From positions 96,309-160,308 of the forward strand of contig CAISRB010000028.1 of NCBI GenBank assembly GCA_903887775.1: a stretch of DNA of 64,000 bases. The letters run 5' to 3'. The notes under the pieces are model-generated. The model was not told where the DNA came from. It was given only the letters and a program-made list of their open reading frames with translations, and did no database searches. A program made the translations under genes and the position numbers. This document shows positions 24,953 to 33,930 of the stretch, piece after piece (within the stretch, counting starts at the first letter, position 1; every line of letters starts with the position of its first letter). Source of the DNA: an uncultured Bacteroidales bacterium (GTDB taxonomy: Bacteria > Bacteroidota > Bacteroidia > Bacteroidales > FEN-979).

Positions 24953-26689
24953 TTATGATCTTCCCAGTGCTTCCTCTTCCTCGGCTCCCTCGACGTCATA
25001 CCAGTGATAGAGTCCTTCCATCAGGCGTTTCTGTTTTTCTTCAGGGCTGAGACGTTCGTATGCTTCACGGGCTTCATGGGCTTTACGCCGTTTTTCTTCC
25101 TCGATAGCCCAGATATTGGTCGTGTATTTATCTTCAACGCAATTCTGAAGGAATTCACGTGCTACCGTCGGGAAAAGTTCGAGCAACAGTTCATCCTTTT
25201 CATTTTCCGCCAGGTGCAATCCGCCGTAATCCTCAAAAATTGTATTTTCCTGTTTTTTATAATTCCTTGTATCGTATGGTGTCTCTTCACGAACCCCGGT
25301 AAGCAGTTCCCTGAAGTCAGGGTCTACGGGAATGGGCGTCCTGCCATAAAGACCCTTGACCAGGTTGACAAACTGTATTGATTTAGTCGTAAAAAAAGCC
25401 TGTCCTTTGTTTTCATCGATTACGCAATTGACAGCCTGAACGCCAACGATCTGGGATGTTGGAGTAACCAATGGGGGGCAGCCCGATTTGATTCGCACCA
25501 GGGGAACCAGCTCGAGAACCCGGGGAAGAAGGTGGTCGAGTTTCAGCTGCTTCAGCTGGGCCAGCATATTGGTGTACATCCCTCCGGGGATCTCGGCTCT
25601 TTTAACTTCCTCATCGGGTTCGGGGAAACCGAATTGCTTTTCTATTTCCTGGCACACCTGAAGGAGTTCAGGCTCCTTGTCGTGTTTGGCCAGGTAAATG
25701 GCCTGCACAAACAGGCGGTTTTCCTCTTTTGACAGTTTGTAGTTTGTAATGTCGAATTCTCTCGGGAAGGAGGTTGTGTCAAATTCTTTCAACTCGGCCC
25801 TGATCTCTTTGAGTTCATTGTCGATCTTTTTAACAGCCTGCCTGTTGACACCGGTATCTATCCCGAGTTTATCGCAGAAAACCTGGATCAGTTCAAAAGC
25901 AGGAGCAGCCGGTCCGCCGGCGAAATGCCAGATACTGGTATCCACGACATCCACCCCGTTGACAATAGCCATAAGCACCGAAGCAAGCCCGTAACCAGGA
26001 GTACAATGGGTGTGAAAATCTATTGGGACGCGTAGTTCGGCTTTCATCCTCCGGATCAGTTCACCGGATTGTAATGGAGTTATCAGCCCAGCCATGTCTT
26101 TGATACTGATCATATTAGCACCAAGGGCCTCAAGCTGCCTGGCTTTCTCCATAAAATAATCTATCGTAAAAATGTCATGCGGTAATGCCTTAAGGTGGAT
26201 GAGCGACCTTAATCTCTGTCTTGTGCTGAACTTGGGATCTACCGTGAAACTTATCGCGCAATCGGCCATGCCACCGCTTTCTTTCACATATTTTATGGTC
26301 GATTTCATATTATCGACATCATTCAGGGCATCGAAGATCCTCATGATCCCTATGCCCGATTTAACCGCATTCCGGTTAAACCCTTCAATTACTTCGTCGG
26401 GATATGGGTTATAGCCGAAAAGATTACGGCCTCTTGAAAGGGCAGTGAGTTTCGATACATCGCCAATGGATTCCCTGATTTTTTCAAGCCTCGTCCAGGG
26501 GTTTTCGTGAAGGTAACGCATAATGCTGTCGGGGACAGCTCCACCCCAGACTTCCATAGCATAAAAGCCGGCGTCTTTATAAAAGGGGAGCACACGGTCA
26601 ACCTGCTCCTGGGTCATTCGGGTTGCAAAAAGGGACTGTTGTCCGTCACGGAGGGTAAGATCCCTTATCAGTAGTTTTCGGCGAGACAT
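24953..26689 (-). CDS. Pyruvate/oxaloacetate carboxyltransferase (5S/OadA-like)
   Basis: This 578-residue enzyme carries the carboxyltransferase TIM barrel of oxaloacetate decarboxylase alpha, pyruvate carboxylase and transcarboxylase 5S. It has LIRDLTLRDGQQSLFATRM at the N-terminus, MISIKDMAGLITP with the carbamylated active-site Lys, and metal-binding DFHTHCTPGYG, followed by the PYC_OADA C-terminal domain (about 310-440). The biotin carrier domain of OadA is absent: the tail is a charged coiled stretch with no EAMKM motif, so biotin must come from a separate protein such as that at 28921. It transfers CO2 between biotin and pyruvate/oxaloacetate. It is divergent from the acyl-CoA carboxyltransferase at 26885. 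Confidence 0.9.
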   Translation of the reverse strand: MSRRKLLIRDLTLRDGQQSLFATRMTQEQVDRVLPFYKDAGFYAMEVWGGAVPDSIMRYLHENPWTRLEKIRESIGDVSKLTALSRGRNLFGYNPYPDEVIEGFNRNAVKSGIGIMRIFDALNDVDNMKSTIKYVKESGGMADCAISFTVDPKFSTRQRLRSLIHLKALPHDIFTIDYFMEKARQLEALGANMISIKDMAGLITPLQSGELIRRMKAELRVPIDFHTHCTPGYGLASVLMAIVNGVDVVDTSIWHFAGGPAAPAFELIQVFCDKLGIDTGVNRQAVKKIDNELKEIRAELKEFDTTSFPREFDITNYKLSKEENRLFVQAIYLAKHDKEPELLQVCQEIEKQFGFPEPDEEVKRAEIPGGMYTNMLAQLKQLKLDHLLPRVLELVPLVRIKSGCPPLVTPTSQIVGVQAVNCVIDENKGQAFFTTKSIQFVNLVKGLYGRTPIPVDPDFRELLTGVREETPYDTRNYKKQENTIFEDYGGLHLAENEKDELLLELFPTVAREFLQNCVEDKYTTNIWAIEEEKRRKAHEAREAYERLSPEEKQKRLMEGLYHWYDVEGAEEEEALGRS

Positions 26690-26731
26690 GTTCAGAGGTT
26701 GTTAAGATTATTGTTAATAAAATAACAAATG

Positions 26732-26739
26732 CAAAGTTA
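26732..26739 (-). promoter_or_regulatory. -7 promoter element for the carboxyltransferase
   Basis: The plus strand reads CAAAGTTA, i.e. TAACTTTG on the minus strand, a match to TAnnTTTG, 43 bp upstream of the ATG at 26689. No -33 partner is visible. Confidence 0.4.
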
Positions 26740-26884
26740 CAGATTTAAATAATTGGTCTTTTTATCTTTAAACAAAAAGAAGGGAATATTTTTTTTGCTT
26801 TTTAAGTACTCACCTGTACAAAGAAACGAAATTTCCCTTAACTTGCAGGCTTTTAGTATTGTTAATTTATTCACACTGTTAATT

Positions 26885-28441
26885 ATGAAACAAAATCAGA
26901 TCGAAGAGCTGCTCAACAAGCGTGAGGAAGCCAGGAAAGGGGGAGGTGAAGACCGTATAAAATCCCAGCATAAGAAAGGCAAATTCACTGCCAGGGAAAG
27001 GATTGAAAAAGTCCTTGATGAAGGCAGTTTTGAGGAGTACGATATGTTTGTGACACATCGCTGTACTGATTTCGGACTTGAAAATGAGCATTACATGGGT
27101 GATGGTGTTGTAACCGGCCGTGGTACAATTGACGGCAGGGTAGTGTTCGTATTTGCCCAGGATTTCACGGTATTCGGGGGTTCTCTTTCAGAGACATTTG
27201 CCCGTAAGATTTGTAAGATCATGGACCAGGCCGTGAAAGTCGGGGCGCCGGTGATCGGCATCAACGACAGCGGCGGGGCGCGTATCCAGGAAGGGGTGAA
27301 CAGCCTTGCAGGCTATGCGGAAATTTTCATGCGTAACATAGCTGCTTCGGGAGTCGTCCCCCAGATCTCGGCCATTTTCGGTCCGTGTGCAGGAGGGGCC
27401 GTCTACTCCCCTGCCCTTACAGATTTTGTGATTATGAGCGAGAAAACCAGCTATATGTTCGTCACCGGGCCAAAGGTGACTAAGACTGTGACGGGAGAAG
27501 ATATTACCACCGAGGATCTTGGCGGTGCGACAGTCCATTCGACAAAGTCGGGTGTGGCTCATTTTCGCGTTGTGAATGAAGACGAAGGACTGCTGATGAT
27601 ACGGAAGCTGCTCTCCTACCTTCCCCAGAACAACCTTGAAGATGCTCCCCAGACCGAATGCCTTGACCCCATTGACCGCATTGAGGACGCCCTCAACGAG
27701 ATCATCCCTGCAAACCCGAACCAGCCTTATGATGTAAAGGATGTGATTTACCTGGTGGTCGATGATCATGAGTTCATGGAGGTCCATCAGCATTATGCAA
27801 AAAATATAGTTGTAGGTTTTGCCAGGTTCAACGGTATTTCCTGCGGTATTGTCGCCAACCAGCCCAACTACCTGGCCGGCGTCCTGGATATCGAAGCTTC
27901 ACGCAAAGCCGCAAGGTTTGTGAGATTCTGCGATGCTTTCAACATCCCTATTATTACACTGGTCGACGTACCCGGTTTCCTCCCCGGAAGCCTGCAGGAA
28001 TACGGAGGTATTATTATCCACGGGGCCAAACTTCTGTTTGCCTACGGTGAAGCCACTGTCCCAAAGATCACCATCACACTGAGGAAATCATACGGGGGAG
28101 CCCATGATGTGATGGGCTGCAAACAGCTTCGTGCCGATATCAATTATGCCTGGCCAAGCGCCGAGATCGCCGTTATGGGCCCTAAAGGCGCCATTGAGAT
28201 CCTGGAAGGCAAAAAAATCAGCGAGATCCAGGATCCCCGCGAGAAAGTCAAATACCTGAACGAAAAAGAGCTCGAATACAAGAACAAATTTGCAAATCCA
28301 TACGATGCAGCCCGTTACGGTTTCATCGACGATGTGATCGAACCCAGGAACACAAGGTTCAGGATCATTCGTGCATTGCAGACACTGCAAACGAAGAAAG
28401 ACTCTCTTCCCCCTAAAAAGCACAGCAATATTCCCCTGTAA
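26885..28441 (+). CDS. mmdA: Methylmalonyl-CoA/propionyl-CoA carboxyltransferase
   Basis: This 518-residue enzyme (start at [10 protein letters not shown]; the open frame upstream has no ribosomal or signal logic) is the acyl-CoA carboxyltransferase seen as MmdA, PccB, GcdA-like subunits or transcarboxylase 12S. Motifs: [20 protein letters not shown], the oxyanion-hole loops [18 protein letters not shown] and [16 protein letters not shown], then [10 protein letters not shown] and [11 protein letters not shown] in the second crotonase-like domain. It moves CO2 between methylmalonyl-CoA (or another acyl-CoA) and the biotin carrier. It heads a run with OadG-like, biotin-carrier and OadB-like genes, typical of an Na+-translocating decarboxylase. 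The exact acyl-CoA cannot be fixed from sequence. Confidence 0.9.
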   Translation: MKQNQIEELLNKREEARKGGGEDRIKSQHKKGKFTARERIEKVLDEGSFEEYDMFVTHRCTDFGLENEHYMGDGVVTGRGTIDGRVVFVFAQDFTVFGGSLSETFARKICKIMDQAVKVGAPVIGINDSGGARIQEGVNSLAGYAEIFMRNIAASGVVPQISAIFGPCAGGAVYSPALTDFVIMSEKTSYMFVTGPKVTKTVTGEDITTEDLGGATVHSTKSGVAHFRVVNEDEGLLMIRKLLSYLPQNNLEDAPQTECLDPIDRIEDALNEIIPANPNQPYDVKDVIYLVVDDHEFMEVHQHYAKNIVVGFARFNGISCGIVANQPNYLAGVLDIEASRKAARFVRFCDAFNIPIITLVDVPGFLPGSLQEYGGIIIHGAKLLFAYGEATVPKITITLRKSYGGAHDVMGCKQLRADINYAWPSAEIAVMGPKGAIEILEGKKISEIQDPREKVKYLNEKELEYKNKFANPYDAARYGFIDDVIEPRNTRFRIIRALQTLQTKKDSLPPKKHSNIPL

Positions 28442-28455
28442 TCATCACATAGCAT

Positions 28456-28827
28456 ATGAGAACCCTGTCTATAGTATTCGATCCAAGCCTGATTGGCAGC
28501 CAGACCCTGATCCTCAGCATTCTTGGGTATTGCATTGTACTTCTCACCCTCTCGGCGATGGCTTATTTTATGGTACGCTTTCATTCCTTTCGCGATTATA
28601 TGAGGACTAAGAAACTGAAGAAAGAAACCACCCAGGCCAAGGCAGCTCCTGTAAAAGTGGTTATGACAGGAGAGGAAAATGCAGCCATTGCAGCAGCCCT
28701 TTATCTTTTCTTTTCGGAGCTGCATGACCAGGAAAAATATGTAATGACCATCAAGAAAGTATCACGCACCTACTCACCCTGGAGTTCGAAGTTTTACAAC
28801 ATCTGGAACAACATGAAATACTGGTAA
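28456..28827 (+). CDS. OadG-like membrane subunit of the decarboxylase
   Basis: This 123-residue protein has one transmembrane helix near the N-terminus (about 20-42, ILSILGYCIVLLTLSAMAYF), a charged linker, and a C-terminal segment ENAAIAAALYLFFSELHDQEKYVMTIKKVSRTYSPWSSKFY that is the OadG/MmdD-type domain linking the membrane beta subunit to the carboxyltransferase. Its gene follows mmdA by 14 bp. A 94-bp spacer with the 15-bp GTAGCGAR repeat separates it from the biotin-carrier gene. The short N-terminal part is hard to align but the context is decisive. Confidence 0.75.
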   Translation: MRTLSIVFDPSLIGSQTLILSILGYCIVLLTLSAMAYFMVRFHSFRDYMRTKKLKKETTQAKAAPVKVVMTGEENAAIAAALYLFFSELHDQEKYVMTIKKVSRTYSPWSSKFYNIWNNMKYW

Positions 28828-28834
28828 TTATTAA

Positions 28835-28895
28835 GTAGCGAGGTAGCGAGAAGTGAGGTAGCGAAAAGAGAGGTAGCGAGAAGCGAGGTAGCGAA
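28835..28895. repeat. 15-bp GTAGCGAR-AAGNGAG tandem repeat
   Basis: The spacer holds GTAGCGAG, then three 15-bp units (GTAGCGAGAAGTGAG, GTAGCGAAAAGAGAG, GTAGCGAGAAGCGAG) and a final GTAGCGAA. The 15-mer AAGCGAGGTAGCGAA at 28881-28895 is identical to one inside hypB at 36578-36592. A closely related copy lies at 43925-43950 on the opposite strand. Confidence 0.85.
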
Positions 28896-28920
28896 TATCA
28901 GAGTAAATATAATTTGAAGT

Positions 28921-29352
28921 ATGAAAAAATTCAGCTTTACCATTAACGGGAACAACTACGAGGTTGACATCCTTGGTTTTGAAGAAAACACGGCCCATGT
29001 GGAAGTAAACGGGACACTATACAATGTAGAGGTACAGCGTGAGCTTAAACTCACGAAAACACCAACACTTGTCCGTGCAGAGCCCCCGAAGCCATCACCA
29101 AAGGAAGCAAGGATCCCGAAAACACAGTCACAGACCAGCAATATGGCCATCAAGGCGCCTCTGCCGGGAACCATTATCACGGTGCTTGTCAAGCCGGGCG
29201 ATAAAGTTGCCATGGGGCAGAAACTTCTTACGATGGAAGCCATGAAAATGGAGAACAACGTTTTATCAGAAAAAGACGGTACGATCAGGTTGGTCAATGT
29301 AAAGCCGGGCCAAACCGTTGCACAAAATGAAACTTTAGTGGAAATCGAATAA
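28921..29352 (+). CDS. Biotin carboxyl carrier protein
   Basis: This 143-residue protein ends in a biotinyl domain: APLPGTIITVLVKPGDKVAMGQ, the biotinylation site EAMKMEN (Lys near residue 107) and a final VKPGQTVAQNETLVEIE. The first 70 residues are a small beta-like domain followed by a Lys/Pro-rich flexible linker, as in MmdC and transcarboxylase 1.3S. It carries CO2 between the carboxyltransferase and the membrane decarboxylase subunit. It is 12 bp upstream of the OadB-like gene. It is the only biotin carrier in the window and could serve both carboxyltransferases. Confidence 0.9.
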   Translation: MKKFSFTINGNNYEVDILGFEENTAHVEVNGTLYNVEVQRELKLTKTPTLVRAEPPKPSPKEARIPKTQSQTSNMAIKAPLPGTIITVLVKPGDKVAMGQKLLTMEAMKMENNVLSEKDGTIRLVNVKPGQTVAQNETLVEIE

Positions 29353-29364
29353 AGGCAACCAGCT

Positions 29365-30555
29365 ATGAAACTCCTCTTGATAAACAACCTGTTTCAAGGC
29401 ATCTGGGCCGATACCGGATTCTCAAACCTTTACTGGGACAATGGCATCATGATCTTTGTTGGGCTGGTGCTGATCGTTTTGTCCATCAAATTCAACCTGA
29501 AGCCGATACTGCTGATCCCCCTGGCCCTTGGCATAGTGATCGGCAATATACCGTTCATGCACAGCACTCCCTATCCCCTGGGGATATATGCCGAAGGCAG
29601 TATTCTTCACTATTTGTTTTTTGGTGTGCTGAAGGGTATTTATCCCGCGCTTATTTTCTTAGGCCTGGGTGCTATGGTCGACCTTTCACCAATGATCGCC
29701 AATCCCAAACTGATCATTCTGGGAGCTGCAGCACAGGTAGGTATCCTTGTGACTTTTCTCGGAGCCATCATCCTGGGATTCCCTGTCGCGCATTCAGCCT
29801 CCATTGCCATAATCGGAGCAGCTGACGGGAACACGGCCATCTTTCTTACTTCCCAGCTTGCAGCCGGCTTGGGGAACCTGCCGGAAGCTGCAAAAGTACA
29901 GGGGCTGATCGGTCCGGTTGCCATTGCAGCCTACCTGTATATGGCCCTGGTGCCGGTGATCCAGCCACCTATTATGAAATTACTGACGACAAAGAAGGAA
30001 AGGCTCATCAGGATGAAACCCCAGCGTACAGTCAGCAGGAATGAAAAAATCGCTTTCCCGCTGGTGTTCCTGCTTCTGACAACCTTCGTGGCACCGGCAG
30101 CCCTGCCCCTTCTCGGCATGTTCTTCTTCGGGAATATTTTAAAGGAATCAGGCCTCACAAAACAACTTGCGGGGACAGTCTCCACGGTGCTCATTGATAT
30201 CGTGGTCATATTGATCGGCATTACGGTAGGAGCCTCCACCCAGGCCGATGTTTTCCTGAAATGGGAATCCATTCTTATTTTTGTGCTTGGCGCATTGTCT
30301 TTCATGGTCGCAACGGCAGGCGGTATTATGTTCGCCAAAGTCATGAACATCTTCCTTAAGAAAGAAAATCAGATCAATCCGCTGATTGGCGCAGCCGGTG
30401 TGGCTGCCGTACCAGATTCAGCCCGGATTGCTCATGAAATGGGACAAAAGGAAGATTCGACAAACCATCTCATCAGCCATGCCATGGCGCCCAATATTGC
30501 GGGGATCATAGGCAGCGCTGTGACTGCCGGACTTTTCCTGGCTTTTATCCTTTAG
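29365..30555 (+). CDS. oadB: Na+-translocating decarboxylase beta subunit
   Basis: This 396-residue integral membrane protein resembles OadB/MmdB/GcdB, the sodium pump of biotin-dependent decarboxylases: about nine hydrophobic helices, the segment FLGLGAMVDLSPMIANPKL, and the re-entrant conserved region GAADGNTAIF followed later by GAAGVAAVPDSARIAHEMGQ, which matches the conserved end of the family. Decarboxylation of carboxybiotin on the enzyme drives two Na+ outward. The family often has Pro where this protein has Asn in GAADGNTAIF (about residues 152-161). It ends 2 bp from the nickel transporter on the other strand. Confidence 0.85.
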   Translation: MKLLLINNLFQGIWADTGFSNLYWDNGIMIFVGLVLIVLSIKFNLKPILLIPLALGIVIGNIPFMHSTPYPLGIYAEGSILHYLFFGVLKGIYPALIFLGLGAMVDLSPMIANPKLIILGAAAQVGILVTFLGAIILGFPVAHSASIAIIGAADGNTAIFLTSQLAAGLGNLPEAAKVQGLIGPVAIAAYLYMALVPVIQPPIMKLLTTKKERLIRMKPQRTVSRNEKIAFPLVFLLLTTFVAPAALPLLGMFFFGNILKESGLTKQLAGTVSTVLIDIVVILIGITVGASTQADVFLKWESILIFVLGALSFMVATAGGIMFAKVMNIFLKKENQINPLIGAAGVAAVPDSARIAHEMGQKEDSTNHLISHAMAPNIAGIIGSAVTAGLFLAFIL

Positions 30556-30557
30556 TA

Positions 30558-31286
30558 TCAGACCGGGTGGATGATCCACAAAATCCCGATACAGATCGCC
30601 AGGAAACCACCTGTAAGAGTAAACCATTTCAGAAATATCTGTTTGTCTTTTACAACCGCCTTGAAAGCAACCACACCGAGTATGAAGGCGAACAAAATCA
30701 TTGTTAAAATTGTTCCGGTGGCAAAGGCCGCAACATAAACCACCGAAGCCATGAGTGTTGGCAGGGCCAGGGATGGCAGGAGGGCGAACAAATGGCTGAA
30801 GCCCGCGAATCCGTGGATGATCCCGATAAAAAGAGCCGTAAAAGCATTTTGCCTTACCGTGCCCGTATGTATATGTTCGTGATCACCGGCACTTAACTCG
30901 GTATGATCAGGGTCTGCCGAATGCGTATGCTTATGAATATGGGCATATAAAAAGGGGCGGGTATGGAAATGCGAATGGGGATGGTTACCGTGCGAATGAT
31001 GCAGGTAAGCCCTGAGAATCGCCCATATTCCTATCCCTATCAGCAAAATCCCGATCACCGTATCACTGTGTTTTGAAATAGCTTCCACGGGAAGGTATTG
31101 TTTAAAGAAGATGAACAATATGCCTATCATCAGCATCCCAATGGTATGTCCGAGTCCCCATGAGAAGCCAATCATCCATGACTTTTTTCTGCTGTTGATA
31201 GCCAGGGGCGTGACCGCTGCAAGGTGATCGGGGCCGGTAACCACATGGGCAATACTGGCTATAAACCCGGTTACAAATGTCAGCAT
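30558..31286 (-). CDS. Nickel/cobalt transporter-like protein (NicO/UreH type)
   Basis: This 242-residue membrane protein has six hydrophobic segments and the N-terminal motif HVVTGPDHLAAVTPLA, which resembles the GPDHL metal-binding segment of NicO/UreH/HoxN relatives. A long, His-rich cytosolic or periplasmic loop (HHSHGNHPHSHFHTRPFLYAHIHKHTH, about 95-125) fits divalent metal binding. It lies divergent from the hyp operon, 67 bp away, and probably supplies nickel to the hydrogenase assembly factors. A role with cobalt or in metal efflux is the alternative. The C-terminal segments FAFILGVVAFKAVV and GGFLAICIGILWII complete the six helices. Confidence 0.75.
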   Translation of the reverse strand: MLTFVTGFIASIAHVVTGPDHLAAVTPLAINSRKKSWMIGFSWGLGHTIGMLMIGILFIFFKQYLPVEAISKHSDTVIGILLIGIGIWAILRAYLHHSHGNHPHSHFHTRPFLYAHIHKHTHSADPDHTELSAGDHEHIHTGTVRQNAFTALFIGIIHGFAGFSHLFALLPSLALPTLMASVVYVAAFATGTILTMILFAFILGVVAFKAVVKDKQIFLKWFTLTGGFLAICIGILWIIHPV

Positions 31287-31353
31287 GAAAGAATTTTAGG
31301 CAAAAAAAATATAAATATATATAATTTTACATTTCTGAATATGATTTATCTGA

Positions 31354-33711
31354 ATGCCTCAAAAAACACTGCAGATAACAGTCAATGGCCTTATACAGGG
31401 GGTTGGATTCCGGCCTTTTATCTACCGTATTGCGCTCAGGCACGGGCTGAAAGGCTGGGTTTGCAACACCAATGAAAATGTACTTATCCGCATCAGCGGT
31501 GATCCGTTGAAAATAGAAGGCTTCCTGCAGTCCTTAAAGACTGAAGCCCCGGCTGCAGCTTCCGTTGAAGAAATACTTTACGAAGAGATCGCCCCGGAAT
31601 CATTCACTGAATTTCAGATCCTGAAAAGCCATGATGTATCGGAAGACATCACCGAGATCAGTCCCGACATTGCTGTTTGCAGTGAATGCCTTGAGGATAT
31701 TGAACGTGAAGGAAACCGTCTTAACTATTCCTTTGTTAATTGTACGAACTGCGGACCGCGATTCACGATAATCCGTGACCTGCCCTACGACCGGGCGAAA
31801 ACCACGATGAGTGAATTTGCCATGTGCCCTGATTGCAGAAAAGAATATGAATCGGTAACAGACCGCCGTTTCCATGCCCAGCCCACAGCATGCTCAGTTT
31901 GCGGTCCCCACTATGAAATGTTTAAAGGATCACTGCGGATCAGTACCGAAGTAAACGCCATCGTTGAACAATTTGCAGAATGCATGGATACTGCCGGAAT
32001 TGCAGCCGTCAAAGGACTGGGGGGCATGCATCTGGCCTGCGATGCGTTCAGCGAAAAAGCAATAAGCAGGCTCAGGGAGCTGAAAAACCGGGAAGGAAAA
32101 CCTTTTGCCGTCATGTTCCGCGACCTTGAAACAGCCTTTCATTATGCAGAAGTCAATACCGCGGAAGAAACTTCCCTGCTCTCATGGAGGAGACCCATTG
32201 TTCTTGTTGAGAGAAGACCCGGAGCTGGTCCGCAGCTTGCAAAAAACCTGAATTCAGGCCTGAACCTGCTGGGCATTATGCTTCCTTACATGCCCTTTCA
32301 TTACCAGCTTTTCAGCAAAATGAAAACCCCGGCCATTGTTCTTACCAGCGGTAACTTCAGCAGTGAACCCATACTGATCGATAATGATACGGCGCTTCAG
32401 CAGTTTTCTTCATCCACCGACCTGATCGTAATGCATAACCGGGATATCTTTAACCGCACCGATGATTCCGTAGTGAGGATCATCGGAGGGAAAGAACGGG
32501 TCTTGCGCCGCTCAAGGGGCTATGTGCCTTCACCGGTACGCACAGGTCTTGAAACTGAGGGCATCATCGCTTTCGGAGCCGAACTATCGAACTGCTTTTG
32601 CATGGGAAAAGGCCGCAAAGCCTTCCTTAGCCAGCATATAGGCGACCTGAAGGGCCTGGAAACAACCCTTTTTTATGAGCAGACCATCGAACGATTTATA
32701 AAACTGTTTCGTGTGAAACCCTCATTGCTGGCCGTTGACATGCATCCCGACTATATTTCGACCAGGACGGCAGAGAGTTTCGTCAACCCGGATGTCATCA
32801 GCATTCAGCATCATCATGCTCATATTGCATCCTGCATGGCCGAGCATAAACTTGATGAAAAAGTCATTGGCGTGGCATTCGACGGAACAGGCCTTGGTGA
32901 TGACGGTAATATCTGGGGATCTGAATTCCTGGTATGCGACCTTGAGGATTACACCCGCATCAGCCATTTCGAATACCTTCCCCTTCCCGGGGGCGACAGC
33001 GCCAGCGAAGAACCCTGGAGAATGGCGGTTTCATGGCTTTACAAGGTGTACGGCAAAGAGTTCAGGAATATGGATCTCCCGGTTTTAAGGCAGTGCAGGA
33101 CTGAAGACGTAAACATGCTCTCCGGCATGATCGACCGCAAGATCAACTCCCCCCTGACCTCAGGCGCAGGAAGGTTTTTCGATGCGGTTGCTTCCATCCT
33201 CGGGCTTTGCCAGGTCGCAGCTTTCCCCGCCCAGGGGCCTATGCTGCTTGAATCCCTGGTGAGGCAGGGATGTAATGAAACGTACAAATGGTCCGCAGGC
33301 ATTGAAAATAAACCGGTAATAAACGCGGGGAAAAGCCCTGAAACCGGGTTACACCCTGAAGGGCCGAAGAATTTACCCGGAGTGATCATACTGGATGAGA
33401 CCCTGAAAGGAATCGTTGAGGATATCGGGCATCAAGCTGAGAATTCAATCATTGCATCGAAGTTCCACAATACCATAACTTCCATTATCTTTGAAACCGT
33501 GAACGGGATCCGCCAGAGGGAAGGCCTCGATAAGGTCGTTCTCTCGGGGGGAGTTTTCCAGAACAAATACCTGCTTGAAAGGACGGAAACCTTGTTAAGC
33601 AAAAATGATTTTGAAGTATTCTCACATGCTGCAGTACCCACGAACGATGGAGGGATTGCTCTGGGACAACTGGCAGTTGCTGCCAAAAGAAGGGAATTGA
33701 AATGTGTTTAG
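31354..33711 (+). CDS. hypF: Hydrogenase maturation carbamoyltransferase HypF
   Basis: This 785-residue protein has the full HypF order: an acylphosphatase domain (about 1-90, GLIQGVGFRPFIYRIA), two C4 zinc fingers (CSECLEDI...CTNCGP and CPDCRKEY...CSVCGP, about 109-185), a YrdC-like domain (about 200-380, with KGLGGMHLACDA and REGKPFAVMFRD), and a Kae1-like C-terminal domain with HHHAHIASCMAEH and FDGTGLGDDG. It makes the carbamoyl group from carbamoyl phosphate and passes it to the C-terminal Cys of HypE for cyanide ligand synthesis. It is the first gene of hypFCDEAB and its stop overlaps hypC by 10 bp. Confidence 0.95.
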   Translation: MPQKTLQITVNGLIQGVGFRPFIYRIALRHGLKGWVCNTNENVLIRISGDPLKIEGFLQSLKTEAPAAASVEEILYEEIAPESFTEFQILKSHDVSEDITEISPDIAVCSECLEDIEREGNRLNYSFVNCTNCGPRFTIIRDLPYDRAKTTMSEFAMCPDCRKEYESVTDRRFHAQPTACSVCGPHYEMFKGSLRISTEVNAIVEQFAECMDTAGIAAVKGLGGMHLACDAFSEKAISRLRELKNREGKPFAVMFRDLETAFHYAEVNTAEETSLLSWRRPIVLVERRPGAGPQLAKNLNSGLNLLGIMLPYMPFHYQLFSKMKTPAIVLTSGNFSSEPILIDNDTALQQFSSSTDLIVMHNRDIFNRTDDSVVRIIGGKERVLRRSRGYVPSPVRTGLETEGIIAFGAELSNCFCMGKGRKAFLSQHIGDLKGLETTLFYEQTIERFIKLFRVKPSLLAVDMHPDYISTRTAESFVNPDVISIQHHHAHIASCMAEHKLDEKVIGVAFDGTGLGDDGNIWGSEFLVCDLEDYTRISHFEYLPLPGGDSASEEPWRMAVSWLYKVYGKEFRNMDLPVLRQCRTEDVNMLSGMIDRKINSPLTSGAGRFFDAVASILGLCQVAAFPAQGPMLLESLVRQGCNETYKWSAGIENKPVINAGKSPETGLHPEGPKNLPGVIILDETLKGIVEDIGHQAENSIIASKFHNTITSIIFETVNGIRQREGLDKVVLSGGVFQNKYLLERTETLLSKNDFEVFSHAAVPTNDGGIALGQLAVAAKRRELKCV

Positions 33712-33926
33712 CCATACCTGCAAAAGTGATCCGTGTTGACGGGGCATCGGCCCTGGTCATGATAGAGGACACAGAATATAATGCCAGCCTTCTCCTTCTC
33801 GACGATATAAAAGCCGGGGATTACGTGATGCTGCATGCCGGCTTTGCCATACAGAAAGTGGATGAGGAGGAAGCCATCGAAACGATGAGGCTGCTGATCG
33901 AGGTGGAAAAGCACAATCCGGAATAA
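33702..33926 (+). CDS. hypC: Hydrogenase assembly chaperone HypC
   Basis: This 74-residue protein has the family start MCLAIPAKV, where Cys2 carries the Fe(CN)2CO unit with HypD. The length is normal. It overlaps hypF by 10 bp and lies 4 bp before hypD, matching its role as partner of HypD and of the hydrogenase large subunit. Confidence 0.93.
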   Translation: MCLAIPAKVIRVDGASALVMIEDTEYNASLLLLDDIKAGDYVMLHAGFAIQKVDEEEAIETMRLLIEVEKHNPE

Positions 33927-33930
33927 GCTC

